DNA of 64,000 nt. Origin: Plectrocnemia conspersa. Its lineage: Eukaryota; Arthropoda; Insecta; Trichoptera; Polycentropodidae. The translations under genes were made by a program, and so were the position numbers. The stretch lies in NCBI GenBank assembly GCA_009617715.1, contig VTFK01000085.1, positions 1,488,001 through 1,552,000 on the forward strand. Reading direction: 5' to 3'. How positions within the stretch are numbered: position 1 is the stretch's first letter; every line of letters starts with the position of its first letter. The notes under the pieces are model-generated. The model had not been told where the DNA came from and did not search any database. It saw only the letters and a program-made list of their open reading frames with translations. Positions 46,290-59,800 of this stretch are shown one piece after another.

Positions 46290-47085
46290 TACTTAGTGAA
46301 TGCATGCATTGACTAGGCAATGTGTGCAATATCAAACTTAACTTGTCACAGCCTACACGGGGGAAATGAATCGACACTAACTAGTCAATATTATGCACTA
46401 CTATACAAACGAAGTTAAAGTATTCAGAAACATAAGGTGACCAGACAGACGTCTCCTTTAATGATTGTTTTCATCGAACAAAAATGTCCGAGGTGACCTT
46501 TTTTAGCTCCGGCAGCATCTTTAAATAAACAAAAAATTCCAAAATAACCTTTTTTGTGTCCTTCGATATTTAAAAACTCTGGCCATCTTAACCTATAGGA
46601 TTTTCAGACTGTCTCGTTTCTAAAACATAACGTAATTCCCAGATAGCACATCGGCTGTTTCAGCGCATGACCTTCACCTGAAACACCGCATCTAACAGTG
46701 GCAGTTCTAATATCAGTATTGCCAGAAAAAAAAATAATCACAAACGATTTCTTTACGAATCACTTAAAACCTGATTTTTTTAATTATCATGTATTAACTA
46801 TTTTTTATATAGCTTTAGTTTTTTTTATATAATTTTAGCTAAGCCGATTAAATCCTCATACGTATTTCATGAGCTGCTTCAGTATATGACTTTTAATATA
46901 AGCTTTAACTAAAACTGCTACTACACATTGACTAGCTAGTGTAACCATTGACGATAATTAACACTTTAACTTTAGCATGTATATACATATATACGTTGCA
47001 GGTCAAGTGTGAATTTCGAAAACGTATACTAAACTAGTCAATGTATGCACTGTCAAATCACTTCAGTTAAAGTACATTTTTTATA
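46290..47085. repeat. Dispersed repeats of an ACTAGTCAATGTATGCAC type
   Basis: Three diverged copies (about 46295-46345, 46378-46425, 47030-47080) share ACTAGTCAATxTATGCAC, then AAGTTAAAGTA-like sequence. A further related repeat, AGGTGACCAGAC, then GAGGTGACCTTTTTTAGCT, lies at 46435-46560 and recurs at 59275-59340 and 60181-60300. Confidence 0.35.
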
Positions 47086-48774
47086 TTACGGTAGTAGTAT
47101 TGAAATGTAAAAGTGCATTTTATTGATAATTTAGATTAAATTTACCTAAAGTTAAAAGATATCCTTCAGACAGTCTGTTTTCTGCATTCTTTGTACATCG
47201 AAAAAATAAGACTCCAGAATCTCTAATACATACACACCCAGACATTGGCGTCTAAAATAACCAACAGAAGATTCTATGTTTGTCGTTAGCTCATTAGCGA
47301 GAACAACAGCAATGACGAAGACTCGATTAAAACACGAGTCTGGCGTATCGTATGCAGAATTATCGCTCGCTGTTTACACTGTCTTACAATGTTATATAAA
47401 TAAACTCTGCAGCTGACACGTGTTTCGCTGTTGTTCAACGTAATCAAACATAGATTTTGCTGTAGCGAAGATTTCAAGAAATACTGGTCCTCTTTAAAAT
47501 GTTGAGCTTTAAAGAATCAATATAATGCGCCTAGGGATCAAAACCTGCAAAACCAAATGCTCGATTGTCACCAAAAAAACACCAAATCGATTATATTCTT
47601 GGCAACGGCACGCCAATCTCCGGTGGACGCACACAGCACTCTTTGTGCACAACACGCCTATTCGTTTGGACTATCGTAGAAAGCACTAGGTATTATTGAA
47701 GACGGTAATAATGGGAGTATTCCGGCCGGCGGACAATGATAACGAACGAACGGCGTTATCTAATTCGGGAGTGCCATTTTTGGCCCAGTGACGAATAAAG
47801 GTGGAGCGGCTCGCATAATGGGAAGCGATGACCGAGGGGTCAAGGCGCGTCGCTTGACAAACACTACTTTGCCGCACAACACGCTAAAGCAAAATCGGTC
47901 GTTGAGATTAAGCGCTGCTTATCCGTGGATCATAGATATTGATATAGGATAGTTTTATACAGTAGTGTGGAAATAAATAATTTAGTAAGAATATATGTAC
48001 AATGGTACACTTCAAAGTGTTTGGACACTACCCAATCAAGCAGGCGATGAATGACAAACGGTGAATCCATTTAACGCAAAAATGTATTTATGATGCGTTT
48101 CAAACTACAAAGTTATTCCAGTACGTGTTCAATTTCCATCCGAAATTTAGTGGAAGACAAACAGAAAATCCTGCGTACTTTTAATATTGCTCTAGAGCAG
48201 TGGGATACGCCAAGCGACGATACACAATAATTGTGAACATGGAGTAAACGAGAAATTGACAGCTGCGATGCATTCAGTTACTCTTAGAAGAGTTGTCAGC
48301 AAATCTTTCAGATGAATTTGATTTTTTTACCAACGTATGCATATAATACAAATAAATCAGATGCACGAGCGGAGTCCAGAAAGTTAAAAAAAACCCACTA
48401 AATTTGCATTGTTTTATGGGGGGCGATGTTTTTTACGTACATTTTATGACTTCATAAAATCAAGACGGGGCCAAATTGACCTATATAAATTTGTAACCGT
48501 TATTATCTTTATTGTTTCAGCCTAAACTGGCAAAAGGTTGTACATGATTGAGTGCAACAGTCATCGACCAAATAATACTAATGTCAAAAAAATGATAAGA
48601 ACTTGGTATAACACGTTTCCTCCGGTGTTGCGTTGTAATCGCTTTATCTTTTATTAACTGAAGAGTTTTAGTGGCTTCGATTTACGCTGAATTTCCGGAA
48701 TGATTGTGTTCACCGACTCGTTTTATTACGATTTCATTAATCACATGAAATATTGTCTACAAAATGTCCATACG

Positions 48775-48858
48775 GTAAGATGTCCACACGGTTTAAAGGT
48801 CGCGCGGTAAGATGTACACTGTGAAACAGACACGGTAAGAAGTCCGAACACGAAATGA
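48775..48858 (+). repeat. Short tandem array of CGGTAAGATGTC units
   Basis: Four imperfect copies of CACACGGTAAGATGTC with a period of about 17-25 bp. This could be the subterminal array of a transposon. Confidence 0.5.
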
Positions 48859-51800
48859 ATATCGATATTTTATCAGATCATCCGCAATCTGATGACGTTC
48901 TCTTTTTAACTCCCAAATCGGATTAGTCGATTGATTTTTTGTTACCAGGTCGCATTGCGGTCTGCATTAAACCTTTAGTGGAGACCACCTGCTCTAGAGA
49001 AATATGTTCGAGACTCAAATGCCTACATAACAGTAACCAGTTGCTTATGTATTGTGCAGATTATGGATACTAACTAGAGGAGGCTAAAATGCGCCAAGGA
49101 CTTTGACGATAATCTAGAAGGCTTGTATATAACGATGTACTATAATAATCCACCATATAAAAATATTGTCAAAAAATTTCCAGATGTTGAAATTATTACA
49201 ATAGAACATGAAACACATTTGTAATTCTCCGAGATCCGTCTAAACTCCGAACCGAAAGAAAGATGTATGTGGAACTAAAAGTATTTTCCAAGGTCTGTTA
49301 AAAACAGTTCAGAGTAAAAATCATATTTGTTATGTTTTCTTCTGTGGTGTGAACCTTGCACATTTGAAAACACGTACGTGTTCGCCGATGTGTCCGTGGC
49401 ATTTAGGCGACAGAAAGCGAGTTTCCGACAAAAACCATGCATAATGAACGATGTTCGCACACGGTGTGCGAAAAATTTAACAATAACGCAGATAAGGTGA
49501 CCGACATTCGGTGTTTAAAAACCATTGTGTGGCAGACTGGCAGTATATTTACTCCGGCAGCATGCGAACCAGGTAGGAACAATGCGTACGATGGACGTAT
49601 CTCGCACGCCGGGCGGAAGAGTGTTCACGTTCAGTACCTCGGTGACCATTTTGTCGCATCGAAACGAGTGTGAAACAATGCGGTCGGTCATTCGGGGTGT
49701 CATGATGTCACGGTCCGACGGACGCGGACAACAGATACACGAAACGCACGAAATTACCGTTTTATGTTGTAGTTGAAATATGACGAAACACAATTTATTT
49801 CGAGGCCAAAAGGGACAACGCGTCTCCGTTCCTTTAAGTACTCAACATTGTTTCGATTATAAGCTTAAATTGTGGAAGTGTGGAAAAACATGTTTTCATT
49901 AAATAACATTACATCGACTGCAAGTTTACCTGTTGAGTGTTTCCGAGTGGGTTTTCTCGACGATCATATTTTTTGTGAGCAAATACACTAATTTCCGCGA
50001 TTTACGGGATTAAAAAATAAAAACATTTTTTTTAAATACTCCAAATTTGAATGCAAGCGCATTGATATAATGGTTTACTCCCACTTCTCGCACTTGACTT
50101 ACATCTGGAACCTCTTCCATTGCCCATGCAGTGTGTCTTGAGTTCCTTTTAAAGTGTTCGATCATTTTATTACAAATTTCGTTCTATACCTATATTTTAC
50201 GCAATATTTCTTAAAACATATCTACATAATGCCATTTACGCGGTACGAGGGATGAGTGTATATAGAATGTCATACAGATACAATAATTATTATTGAATAA
50301 TTTAATATTGCTAGTTGCAGCTCATGATCTATGAAGATAGTTGTGATATTTTAACAAATAAGTTATTGTAAATCCATGAATTCGCCTTGCTCGCCACGCA
50401 TAATTCGCAGCAATAAAACGTCGATATGTTTAGCAACAAAAAATTCCGATTTATTTTCGTCGGTTCGTTCGAGTTCGCGAGTATTTTCGACTACGAATTT
50501 CGAGGTCCAAAGCGCTCCTGAGAACGCAGGCGGGTTCGCCAATCCGAAAACTCCAAATGTCCGAAACCGGATTATGGATGAGTAAATAAAAAGTGGGACA
50601 CACACACGCTTTGCGGAGAAAATCGCGATTGGAACACTGCCAAGGGTGTCGAAAAAATGCGTCTGAAAAGGGCAACGAATCGTCGCCGGCACATCTGTTT
50701 ATGACTAATCGCGTATTAATTTTGTGTTCTAAGAAACTCCAATTACCGCCAGGACAACGAGCGGTCATTCATCACTGATAAATAACGGAGCGATTCAATT
50801 ACTTTCAAGTCGACCTTATCTTTGGAGTGCAGATGCACGCTGGATCTCGAGAACAAATTGTAGCACATATCAGTTTCCGCACTAGTAGATAGAAACTAAA
50901 AGTATAATTGGAAACAAAATCAGACTTCATCGATTCGAAACGCATATGCACACATGCAAGCGTCGATTGTGTATATTGGTTAGTAGGAGCAACACGTGAG
51001 AATTGAAATTGAAGGCGAAGCAGAAGCTGTATAATGAAACGATAATTGAACTAGTAGCGTTGATTAAGCTAAACCGGGCATATCGTAAACTAAAAATATA
51101 TGCGAATTGGAGCAAAATTTTATGCTCTTAGAATGAAGACAGAGGTTAGAATGAAGGACAGTGTCTTGTGCGTGTTCAAAAATTGAACACGCATATAAAA
51201 CTGAGATATGTTTTGATTTCTCAATAAACAATTAGTGTTTATTGAAAAATAACTATGTTCTAAAAAAAAAGCTTTACATAGAGAAAGAGCAATGCCCTAC
51301 CAAATTCGCGCTAACATAACGTGGCGTAGTAATACAAAAAAAAATACTCAACACAAAGGGATATAACGGTATTTTATTGTTCCTCGCCCATACACACACG
51401 AGATTAAAATGTGCAATTATCCACTCACATACTGTCGCGAATTGAATTCGATATGATCAGTGCGGTTTCCAGTTCGGTAAACTATAGATACAGCGGTCAC
51501 AAAAAATGCACATAATCAAATTTCGACGAAGCACAAGATCGATTACGTGGGCGCACACAAAAACAGCGATAAAAGACGAACACCAAATACTTTTACTTCT
51601 CCCCTCCACATATACAAACTTCTCGCGGCCGACTGACAAAATAAATATAAAAGACGCTAGGTATAATGTGAAAGAGGAAGAAAAAAAAAAAAAAAAAGAA
51701 AAAACGTGAATCGGTTTGGAACTCACTCACACGACGCAAACATACGTTCCTACGATAACAAAAGCGAAGAGATGGACTCTGCGACGGCTATCTCTTGGTT

Positions 51801-53950
51801 CGATTCAAGTGTTTGTATGTGGATTTTACTATCTAATCGCCTTCTAACCGATACTTTACTTTATAACCCTTTTTACACTCCGCACACATATACACACACG
51901 TACACACACTGTAATACTGGCATTACTAAAAATACGCGACGCGTCCGATGAGAAATCGTACAAAATTCAATCACCGCCTAAAAATAAGCGTCGCTCGCTC
52001 TCGATGATGGTCATGCTCGGTGGTAAGCCGGTGGTGAACTGGAGACCGAAAAAGAAGCCCCGCGGTCTCAGCGGCAGGGAATCGAACCGTTACGATTCCG
52101 TCATTATAAAATCGTTAGCCGAAACCGAAGCAGTCGGGCGGATTGAAAAGTTTGTTGATTGTTATTTGTTGTGGTGGCATATAGATGAATACCACCACCA
52201 CACGCAAAGCGTTAGTCTTCACTCTGCAATGCTTCAATTATTGCCTTAATTGTAGAAAATGCTACATCACAGTGTGTGTTGTGTTATAATGAAATAGCTT
52301 GAGAGTTATAAGTGTTTTTAACAAGTCTCTTGTAATGATTTCTCACTCTTAAAAAATAGTTGTTTTACTTTTAAACAAGGAGTGTGATGCGATGAATATG
52401 AATAATGTATGCATGACTGAATCTCAGACAATATAATACCTGGTGAATCACGCAGCAAAAATATTCTTATTTATTTGGAAACAAATGTAATTTAAAATAT
52501 TCGCGCGAAAAACTATCAACAAATCCAATTTTTGTTCTAATTAGTATATTACACGAACTTTAAAAAAAATTAACGTCAATAATAATATTTAGCCGCAAAA
52601 CTCCCAATCACATAATAAAGTTTGCTCTATGATTGGTTTAAATTAAATAATATTAGTGATGCTCTAAATATTATGAAAATATAAAAAAAAAATTACGTAT
52701 TCTATTTTTTATTTTATAGACGATTCTCGAAAAAAATCTCAAAACCAACAGAAAAAAACATCTGGTTAAACACGCCCATTAACTACGCGTATTACTGCAA
52801 TGTCCAATTACATACGGAGTTTGTCACTCCAAAAAATAAACTGATTGTGACCGTAAATTTCCTATAATTCCCGTAAATAAAATTGAGAACTCCTGGAACG
52901 TAACAAAATAAACCATCAAAACAAAATAAAAAAGCAGACACTAAAAAAGAACCATAAGCAATCTTATCCGACAATGCGCTCAAGAAGACCCGCAACAGTC
53001 AAGACGGCGAGCATACAAGTATGTAATTTGTTTCAATTGAGGATTCCGCGCTCTCCGACTGACGTAATTCGGATGAATTACATCAGATGCCCACGTGCGA
53101 TTTTTATTGGTGGTAACAAATAGCATATTTTCAACTATGACATCCACTTGCATTCGCTGAACCGGCATGCGTACATGTGTATTAATAACAAAAATACAAA
53201 TCGGAAACGCCCATTCGGCGGATGAATCACCATTCGACGAAAGACTTCTCGACAATTTTTACTAGACACTCAACCGCAATGACTGTTATTGCCAGATATG
53301 ATGGTGCAGAATCTTCGGCATTGTCAGAAGAACGATTTCAGGCATTTTTGTAGAGAAAGAACCGCTTCGATTCATGTTGAAGCGCGTTTAGTCGATCTGC
53401 CCCTCGAGGCGTTAGTAAGCTAGTGCTACCACAAGCTAGACAACCAAGAGTGCCGATTGCATTAGTATGAGTGAATCTGTCAACTTATTGGTTCCTGTAA
53501 AATAATTAGTAAATGAATTGAGCTCTGATTGGTCAGTGCTAACACAGGATTGGTTAAAATAACATCTTTTGGGATAAATGGGCAGTCAGTAGTTGATTTG
53601 GTAAGAAGCGGAACGGTCGTTTGTTTAGTTTGTGAAATACACGGTGTTTACCAACTAACGAATGTCGGAGTATATTTAATTAGAAACAAGAAGACCATTA
53701 TCGGGACAAACAAAATAAATTGTTTTAAATGTAGATTACGCTCGGGATAACAATGCCGGTTTGTTATTGTGTGCGTGTACATGTATATGAGAGGGAGAAG
53801 CGATGTAGCGTGTACTTCGTTGTCTCGCTTTCTCTTTTAAGGACAGTCGCTGATTCGTCAACGCTGGTATTCGTCATTAAAGTGCAGTGTGGCACAGAAG
53901 TTCGATCTTCTCTAGTGATTTATTTTAAATAATTTTGTGTTGATATTGGT
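48859..53950. other. Long stretch without recognised gene
   Basis: Contains GC-richer patches (49430-49740, 50380-50780, 52000-52150) with overlapping frames on both strands and no recognisable domain. An A-run lies near 51680 and CA-rich DNA near 51890-51910. One 44-codon open end at 49096-49223 (DFDDNLEGLYITMYY and onward) is unassigned. Confidence 0.3.
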
Positions 53951-53954
53951 TTAA

Positions 53955-54059
53955 CCCAGATATGCCCACTGTCCCATGGGTAGGTCACTAAACTCGTGCC
54001 ACTGTTTTTTATTTATAAATGAAATTTTAAGAGAACAAAATTTCTTGGGCATATCTGGG
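53955..54059. mobile_element. piggyBac-type MITE, 105 bp, with perfect ends
   Basis: TTAA on both sides (53951-53954 and 54060-54063). The inverted ends CCCAGATATGCCCA and TGGGCATATCTGGG match perfectly. There is no coding capacity; mobility would depend on a piggyBac transposase elsewhere. Confidence 0.82.
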
Positions 54060-54063
54060 TTAA

Positions 54064-56590
54064 TTGATATCAAGGCTTCAAATATACACTGTAAGTTATT
54101 CGTTTTCTTACATGTGGATTAAAATATTTTAATTATTTTTCCATTAATCCGTACGTTGTTGGTTTTTTTACATTATTCTCTGTAAGGCTTAAAAAAGTTA
54201 TTATTCTTATCGTTGCGCCAATGATAATTTTTTAATTTATTCAATGGATATTAATGATTTAATAGAGTCGTCGAGCCATTAAACAATCTGCGAATAATTT
54301 ATTTCCCCATTTTATATCTTTTTGTTTTTGAAGAATAGCTAGAATTCATTATTTTTTTGACTAGTGAAAGATTTTGATTTTTGCAAATATTTAATTAATG
54401 ACATCAATGTCTGGTTTCTTCGATTATATAATATAATTTTAATTGTCCGTTGTAATTTCCAACTTAACTCAGATGTATGTATGTTAAATAAACATATATT
54501 TTCTTTTAAAATAAAAAAATTAAATATTCTGAGCGTAATTGTTTTGAGCCACACAGTACACGCACACAATAACAAACCGGAATCCTTATCCCGAGCGTAC
54601 TCTACCTATATATTTTAAAGTTTAAGAGATACAAGTATCATACCATCTGTCGTCTGTCGTAGTTTATCTAAACGTAAACATGGCATATATCGGTGGCACT
54701 TGCTTATTGGATTTTTAGCACCAAAAAACTTATCGTCAAAATGTATCAGGTAATTTAAACACAAGGATTTTCATTTCAGCTTTTTCCAGGGGGAAGCAAA
54801 AGTTGGCCAAAAATTTCGATTTCATTAAGCTTCATAGTATTTCATTAAACTACATGCATTTTTCTGGTCAAAAAGCAATAAAATCGTGTCGTCGCCGTCA
54901 CAGTGAACGCTCAGTTATCTAGTCTTTATAAGAACGCGTTTATACTAAAACTTTTTATAACAATACTACGACTTACAATAGATAAGAATCGAATGAAGCA
55001 CATCTAAACCGAATTTTGACCAATAATATAAAATATAATAATAATTCATTTTAGAACTTGTGTTATACGAGCGTAGGCGCAAGTCCAGATGCAAAATGCG
55101 AAATTAAATGCTCCCCCAAATGGCGTCCCTGTCTAATAAGGTTCGTTACCAGACAAGTGCAACAAGTGTCCATATCTAGGAGATGACATGTCCGAGTGTG
55201 TTATCAGATAGTAATAAAATATTACCACTGATTTTGATTAAAAAATGTTTGACATTTTAGGTTTATTTATTCACAACTGCCAAACGACCATTGCTTACTA
55301 TTGAAAGTATATCCATACAAAAACCTAACGAGATACGATCTATAAAGTGATGCATGCACATCTAGGGAAACATTATCATTGTGTCTCAAGGGAGTGAATA
55401 TGAGAAGCGACCCCTTGCGACCATAAAAGCAGTCGACGAGCGGGAAACACCTATGTATATACATGAAAATATTCAATTCTAATCGAGTTTTTTGTAGTGT
55501 AAGGTAAGTATAGGGTGCATGTCAATCGACCTGCATGCGATTCCGGGTAATTTGCACACACAATAAAACGTACGGTACAGGGTGCACAAAAATGTGTACG
55601 TGCAGCCGCGGGTCAAAGTGACGGGACGGGGCAGTCGCCTAGACGGCGGCCCCCCCAGAATATTAAATTGAGTTCTTCCGCCACACAAGCTTCCGTGTGC
55701 GATATTGCGAGCAGAGGTAGCCAACCTTTGTGGTGGAAATCTGAGGTAAAATGTCAACATCCACAAGTTGAGTCTACTCGAGTTGATCGAGAATGAGTTT
55801 TGTTTCGAATTTATTCAGTGTCAGAATATATCAGCCTACAAAAGGTCGATATTAAGCGAATTATCTAATTTTAAGTGATATACGTACATATATTAGAAAT
55901 AAAGTTAACTGCAAAAATTATGTTCATACACATTAGGTCTGTCACTGTAGAACAATATTTCCATTAGAACATACAAATTATTGTCTTAACGTCATAAGAT
56001 TGCTCATAAAATATAACCACATTGAATGTACGTTTTTTCATAAGTCAAACTTGACATACATAATCTATGATAGTACATTATATAAAACGTTGATAGTAAT
56101 AATACATTTAATATATATTGAATACACTGTATTATGTAACATACGATAACAATACGCGTACATTATTTTAACGTTGCGCTAAACATATTTTTTATGAAGC
56201 TAAAGTAAACATACACACACACACGTTTGTGTTGGCAATGGTTAATTAAGTATTGTTAATTTATACAGGTATTCCAAGTAAATGGCTTTTGAAAAATAAA
56301 CTAAATATAAATAAATTAATATACATCTATCATGGCCTTCGTAATGTCATTTAATTTTAGGACAAATTTAGGACTGACAGTTAACGATAAACTTTGAACA
56401 TATAAACAAATCAACTTACATATTTGGATGTTTACTGTACAGATTTCGCCATCTGAATTACGTTACTTGATGATTTATAAATTCGACAAGGAAAACTCGG
56501 GAGCCGTTGCTACAAAAAGCATGAACAAAATCTATAAAAATGAAGTGTTTTGATATTATTTATATCAAATTAAGCAGGAAATTTGATTTT
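54064..56590. other. Stretch without recognised gene
   Basis: Mostly AT-rich; a GC-richer patch at 55540-55700 has frames on both strands without recognisable features. Confidence 0.3.
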
Positions 56591-56830
56591 GGAGGAATTA
56601 CAAATTATTATAGATGAGATCAAGATGAGGGGGGAGGGGGGTAACGAAGTGAATCCAAAAACCAAATTAGGCTACATATTCCGGTGTCCTAAATCAATAC
56701 TTTATCGGCATTTAAAGAATATAGAAAAGTATTAGAAAAGAGAGTGTGGGTACCGCACGAACTCTCAGGCAAAAACAAATCTGTTCGACTGAACACATGC
56801 GTTTTTGAGACGGCAGTGATTGAGTTACAA
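56590..56830 (+). pseudogene. Mariner transposase fragment
   Basis: The plus strand reads CPKSILYRHLKNIEK and, after a stop, RxWVPHELSGKNKSVRLNTC. The WVPHEL motif is the hallmark of mariner transposases. Only the region just before the catalytic domain survives. Confidence 0.7.
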
Positions 56831-57856
56831 AATCAACATGATTATCATTCCTTTTTTATAATTTGTAGAATTTAATAAAAATAAATTAATTGCTGTAATT
56901 AATGTGTTTATATGATGTAAGCTATCAGTAATCAAAAGTTTTTGATGTTTATTATTTATTTATTTATGAAAAACCTTTACAACAAGGCTCGTATTTTACG
57001 GGTCAGAATTGTAACAGTTGTAGTTAGAATATAAACGGCTAGAATAAATATTAGATTATCAGAATTTATAAAAATTGATCGAAATTTATGTAACGCTAAG
57101 AATTATTTTGACACATGGTCAGAATCATTTTTTCAGTTGGCAATAGTGTTGTTATTTCTGTAACGCTGGTACAACTGGTTGATATGTCACTCGCATATCG
57201 GCAGTTCATTATCATTATAAAGGTGTATTAGGGCAAACTATTCGGTTGGGCCTGCAACATTGTCAGATGTAAACACAATAACCCAAGCGTTCACTCCGCC
57301 GCTGCTCTGTCGTTATTCCCGTTTCGTTCATCGCTTTGAATATCTTCGCGTCTTACATACAATTAAATAAATTCGTTGAGATATTCATTGGGTGTCTAAG
57401 TTCTGACGCACCTAGCCTGTCCAACAGTTTTGATGCGAGCGAGATATTTTATAAGATATTTCTTAAATAAATAATTTATCGCCCAATTATATTTATAACT
57501 GTTATATTTTCTTTTAATTCACATACTCGTCCTGTATATTTATTCTGACCGTATACTTTTTTTATTCTAAACGTTTGATATTTATTCTGACCCTGAATAT
57601 ATAATTATTGACTAAAACTAACCAACTTTTTAATAATTTTATACACATACAAATAAGATATGTCTGTAATTATCATTACGATTTTGGGATTGATGATTTT
57701 TACTCAAGACCTTATTAAAGGTTAATAAACAAATAATTAACGGGGAAAATGCTATTAGTGAAACGAGGGAGTATTTTTTAAGCTAATAAAATTTCAGTTC
57801 ATAACCTTATACCTAGCATATGTATTTTATTTAGGATTATATTATTGTACAGATTA

Positions 57857-57861
<5 letters not shown>

Positions 57862-57939
<78 letters not shown>
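57862..57939. repeat. (AT)39 microsatellite
   Basis: 78 bp of uninterrupted AT dinucleotides. Confidence 0.98.
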
Positions 57940-57941
<2 letters not shown>

Positions 57942-58427
57942 TGTTATTTTTTATTATGTATTTGACAGCTGTTATAATATTCTAATCGGATTTATTTTTT
58001 TGACAGAATTATTGTATAAAAAAGTTAAGCAGCCATGAGACGCTCGATAAATGACAGTTGCCAGATAAAAAAACATCGAGCGTATCGAGTACCATCGATC
58101 AAAGATTTACACAAATAAATGGTAGAAATATAACATAGTGGTGAAGAGATGAATTACACGAAATATTTACAGTAATAATAGGGGAAAGTGCGCGAAAAGC
58201 GATCGATTATCGATTGTACGTCCGCAGTCAGTCGGTGAATTTGGATGTAAAGCAATGGCGGCACCAGGCCGGCGGCGAAAGCGCTATGGCCAAAAAATAA
58301 ACAAACCGGGGCGGAGGCCGACCCGAACGATACCGGGAAACTTCGACGTTTGTGTTTTGATTGAGTCATGTGACGTGCGCGATCACGTATGTCAAAACGA
58401 AGTGACCGTAAACGCACGAAGGCTCAC

Positions 58428-58570
58428 CTGATGGCGGAGCGCCCGGGGCTCCTCGCCGGTCGTCGGAGCTCCGACCTCAGCTCGCCGTTCAACACAACCG
58501 ACTCCCTACCCGGCGCACAGTGTTGCCACTCTGCGCACCACGCCCCGCCGATAACGCCGCCATCTTACAA
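58428..58570 (-). promoter_or_regulatory. Candidate noncoding first exon and CpG-rich promoter of beta-spectrin
   Basis: On the minus strand a GC-rich segment ends GCCATCAG before GTGAGCC, a strong donor. It contains GCCGCCAT, a YY1/Pho-like motif, at 58551-58560. It could splice to the beta-spectrin acceptor at 26541 across a 32-kb intron. Open frames on both strands (58154-58715) are taken as composition effects. Confidence 0.3.
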
Positions 58571-58719
58571 AGATTTCGGTCTATACAACAAAACCATAAA
58601 TAAAATTGGTCCATATCGACATTTACAACGATTTAATAATCACACTTTATTATTCATGCAATTATTTAATTTTAATAAACGAAGCAATTTCGCGGAAATT
58701 AATTTTGTTTCCTAGTAAC

Positions 58720-59520
58720 ACTGAATGGACGTTTATCTAGGTCGCCCGAAAAGTCCCGATGTTTTGATTTTTATACATTGCAGGTGCGGCGATCGGACTT
58801 TATCTACGTTTTAAAACACTATTCCGAAGTTTCGTTGTCTCTTTCATTAGGAAAATGTCGTACTTTTGCGCAAATTAGGATCGAAAGATGCGCCGGGGAT
58901 CCGATGATGTCATCGACCGGCTATAAACGACGATGATGCATCGATCGCGGTGGGCGTAGTCAGATTACGAAAATCGCGAGAATGTCAATTAAAAATGTAA
59001 TAACTTGAATCTTGATTGCAGTGGATGGTGTTTTATGAATGCTTGTAATTTTTCAATTGCGCCAAATATTTATATTTTAAAAATAGTTTATGTGCTTTTA
59101 TAAGTATGATAAAGATAAGGTCGCTCCTATAGGTTTAACCGTCCGCATAAGATCGTATATTACCCCTCACCTTATTTATTAACACATTACAAGCCGTTGA
59201 CTCACTTAGGCGTCATATATAGGCTTACCATAAGTATGAATCTCTAAACAGGTTCAGCTAAAAAAAACTAAAGTCATGTCGGAAGTTTTTGTTCAAAAAT
59301 GACTGAGGTGACTTTTATTAGCTGCCACCAACGTTCCACGCAACGATCGAGGCCAATGGTGTGAAACCAGGACAATCTTGGTAGATGTAATTCTAATAGC
59401 TTAATAAAATATATTAACGTCATTTATAGTAAACAAATACTTTAATTAGTATAGATTATATTTTTGTGTATTTGTATTTACCTGATTTAGTTTTTAAATA
59501 AATACTTGTTAGTTAGCATA
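58720..59520. other. Stretch without recognised gene
   Basis: A GC-richer part at 58740-58980 may belong to the CpG island; the rest is AT-rich, with a copy of the AGGTGAC repeat at 59275-59340. Confidence 0.3.
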
Positions 59521-59523
59521 GCC

Positions 59524-59800
59524 CCATGCTCAAAAAGCACCAGTTGTTACTCCCGCGCATGCACATATTAGCCAATCAGCGTTCGCGTGCTTGTAAATTT
59601 ATTATATGAAATCAAATGAATATGAAAATATTTTATAGTTATCAAATTTGCGAGTTGCGAAACGTTCATTTGTTGTTCAAAACCAAACCTAACCTAAACG
59701 AATATAATACCTAGTTAATTGGTTTAGGTTAGGTTGAGTTTAAACAGCACGGGCAACATAGTAGGAAGTACCAACTGGTGTTCTTTGAGCGTAGCGTCAT
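59524..59800. mobile_element. MITE with about 30-bp inverted ends and an internal TTAGG hairpin
   Basis: The left end has ATGCTCAAAAAGCACCAGTT; the right end read inverted has ACGCTCAAAGAACACCAGTT. Inside, AACCTAACCTAAAC and its exact inverse GTTTAGGTTAGGTT form a 14-bp stem around 59689-59740. The target duplication is unclear. Confidence 0.5.

Noticed and set aside
49020..49223. Possible exon or transposase end with DFDDNLEGLYITMYY
   Set aside because: Only 44 open codons, with a stop just upstream, and no recognised family.
50363..50778. Overlapping 60-109-codon frames on both strands
   Set aside because: No family pattern; frames on both strands at once point to base composition.
58154..58715. 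Open frames of 87 and 108 codons on opposite strands
   Set aside because: Same CpG-island effect; a splice donor crosses one of them.
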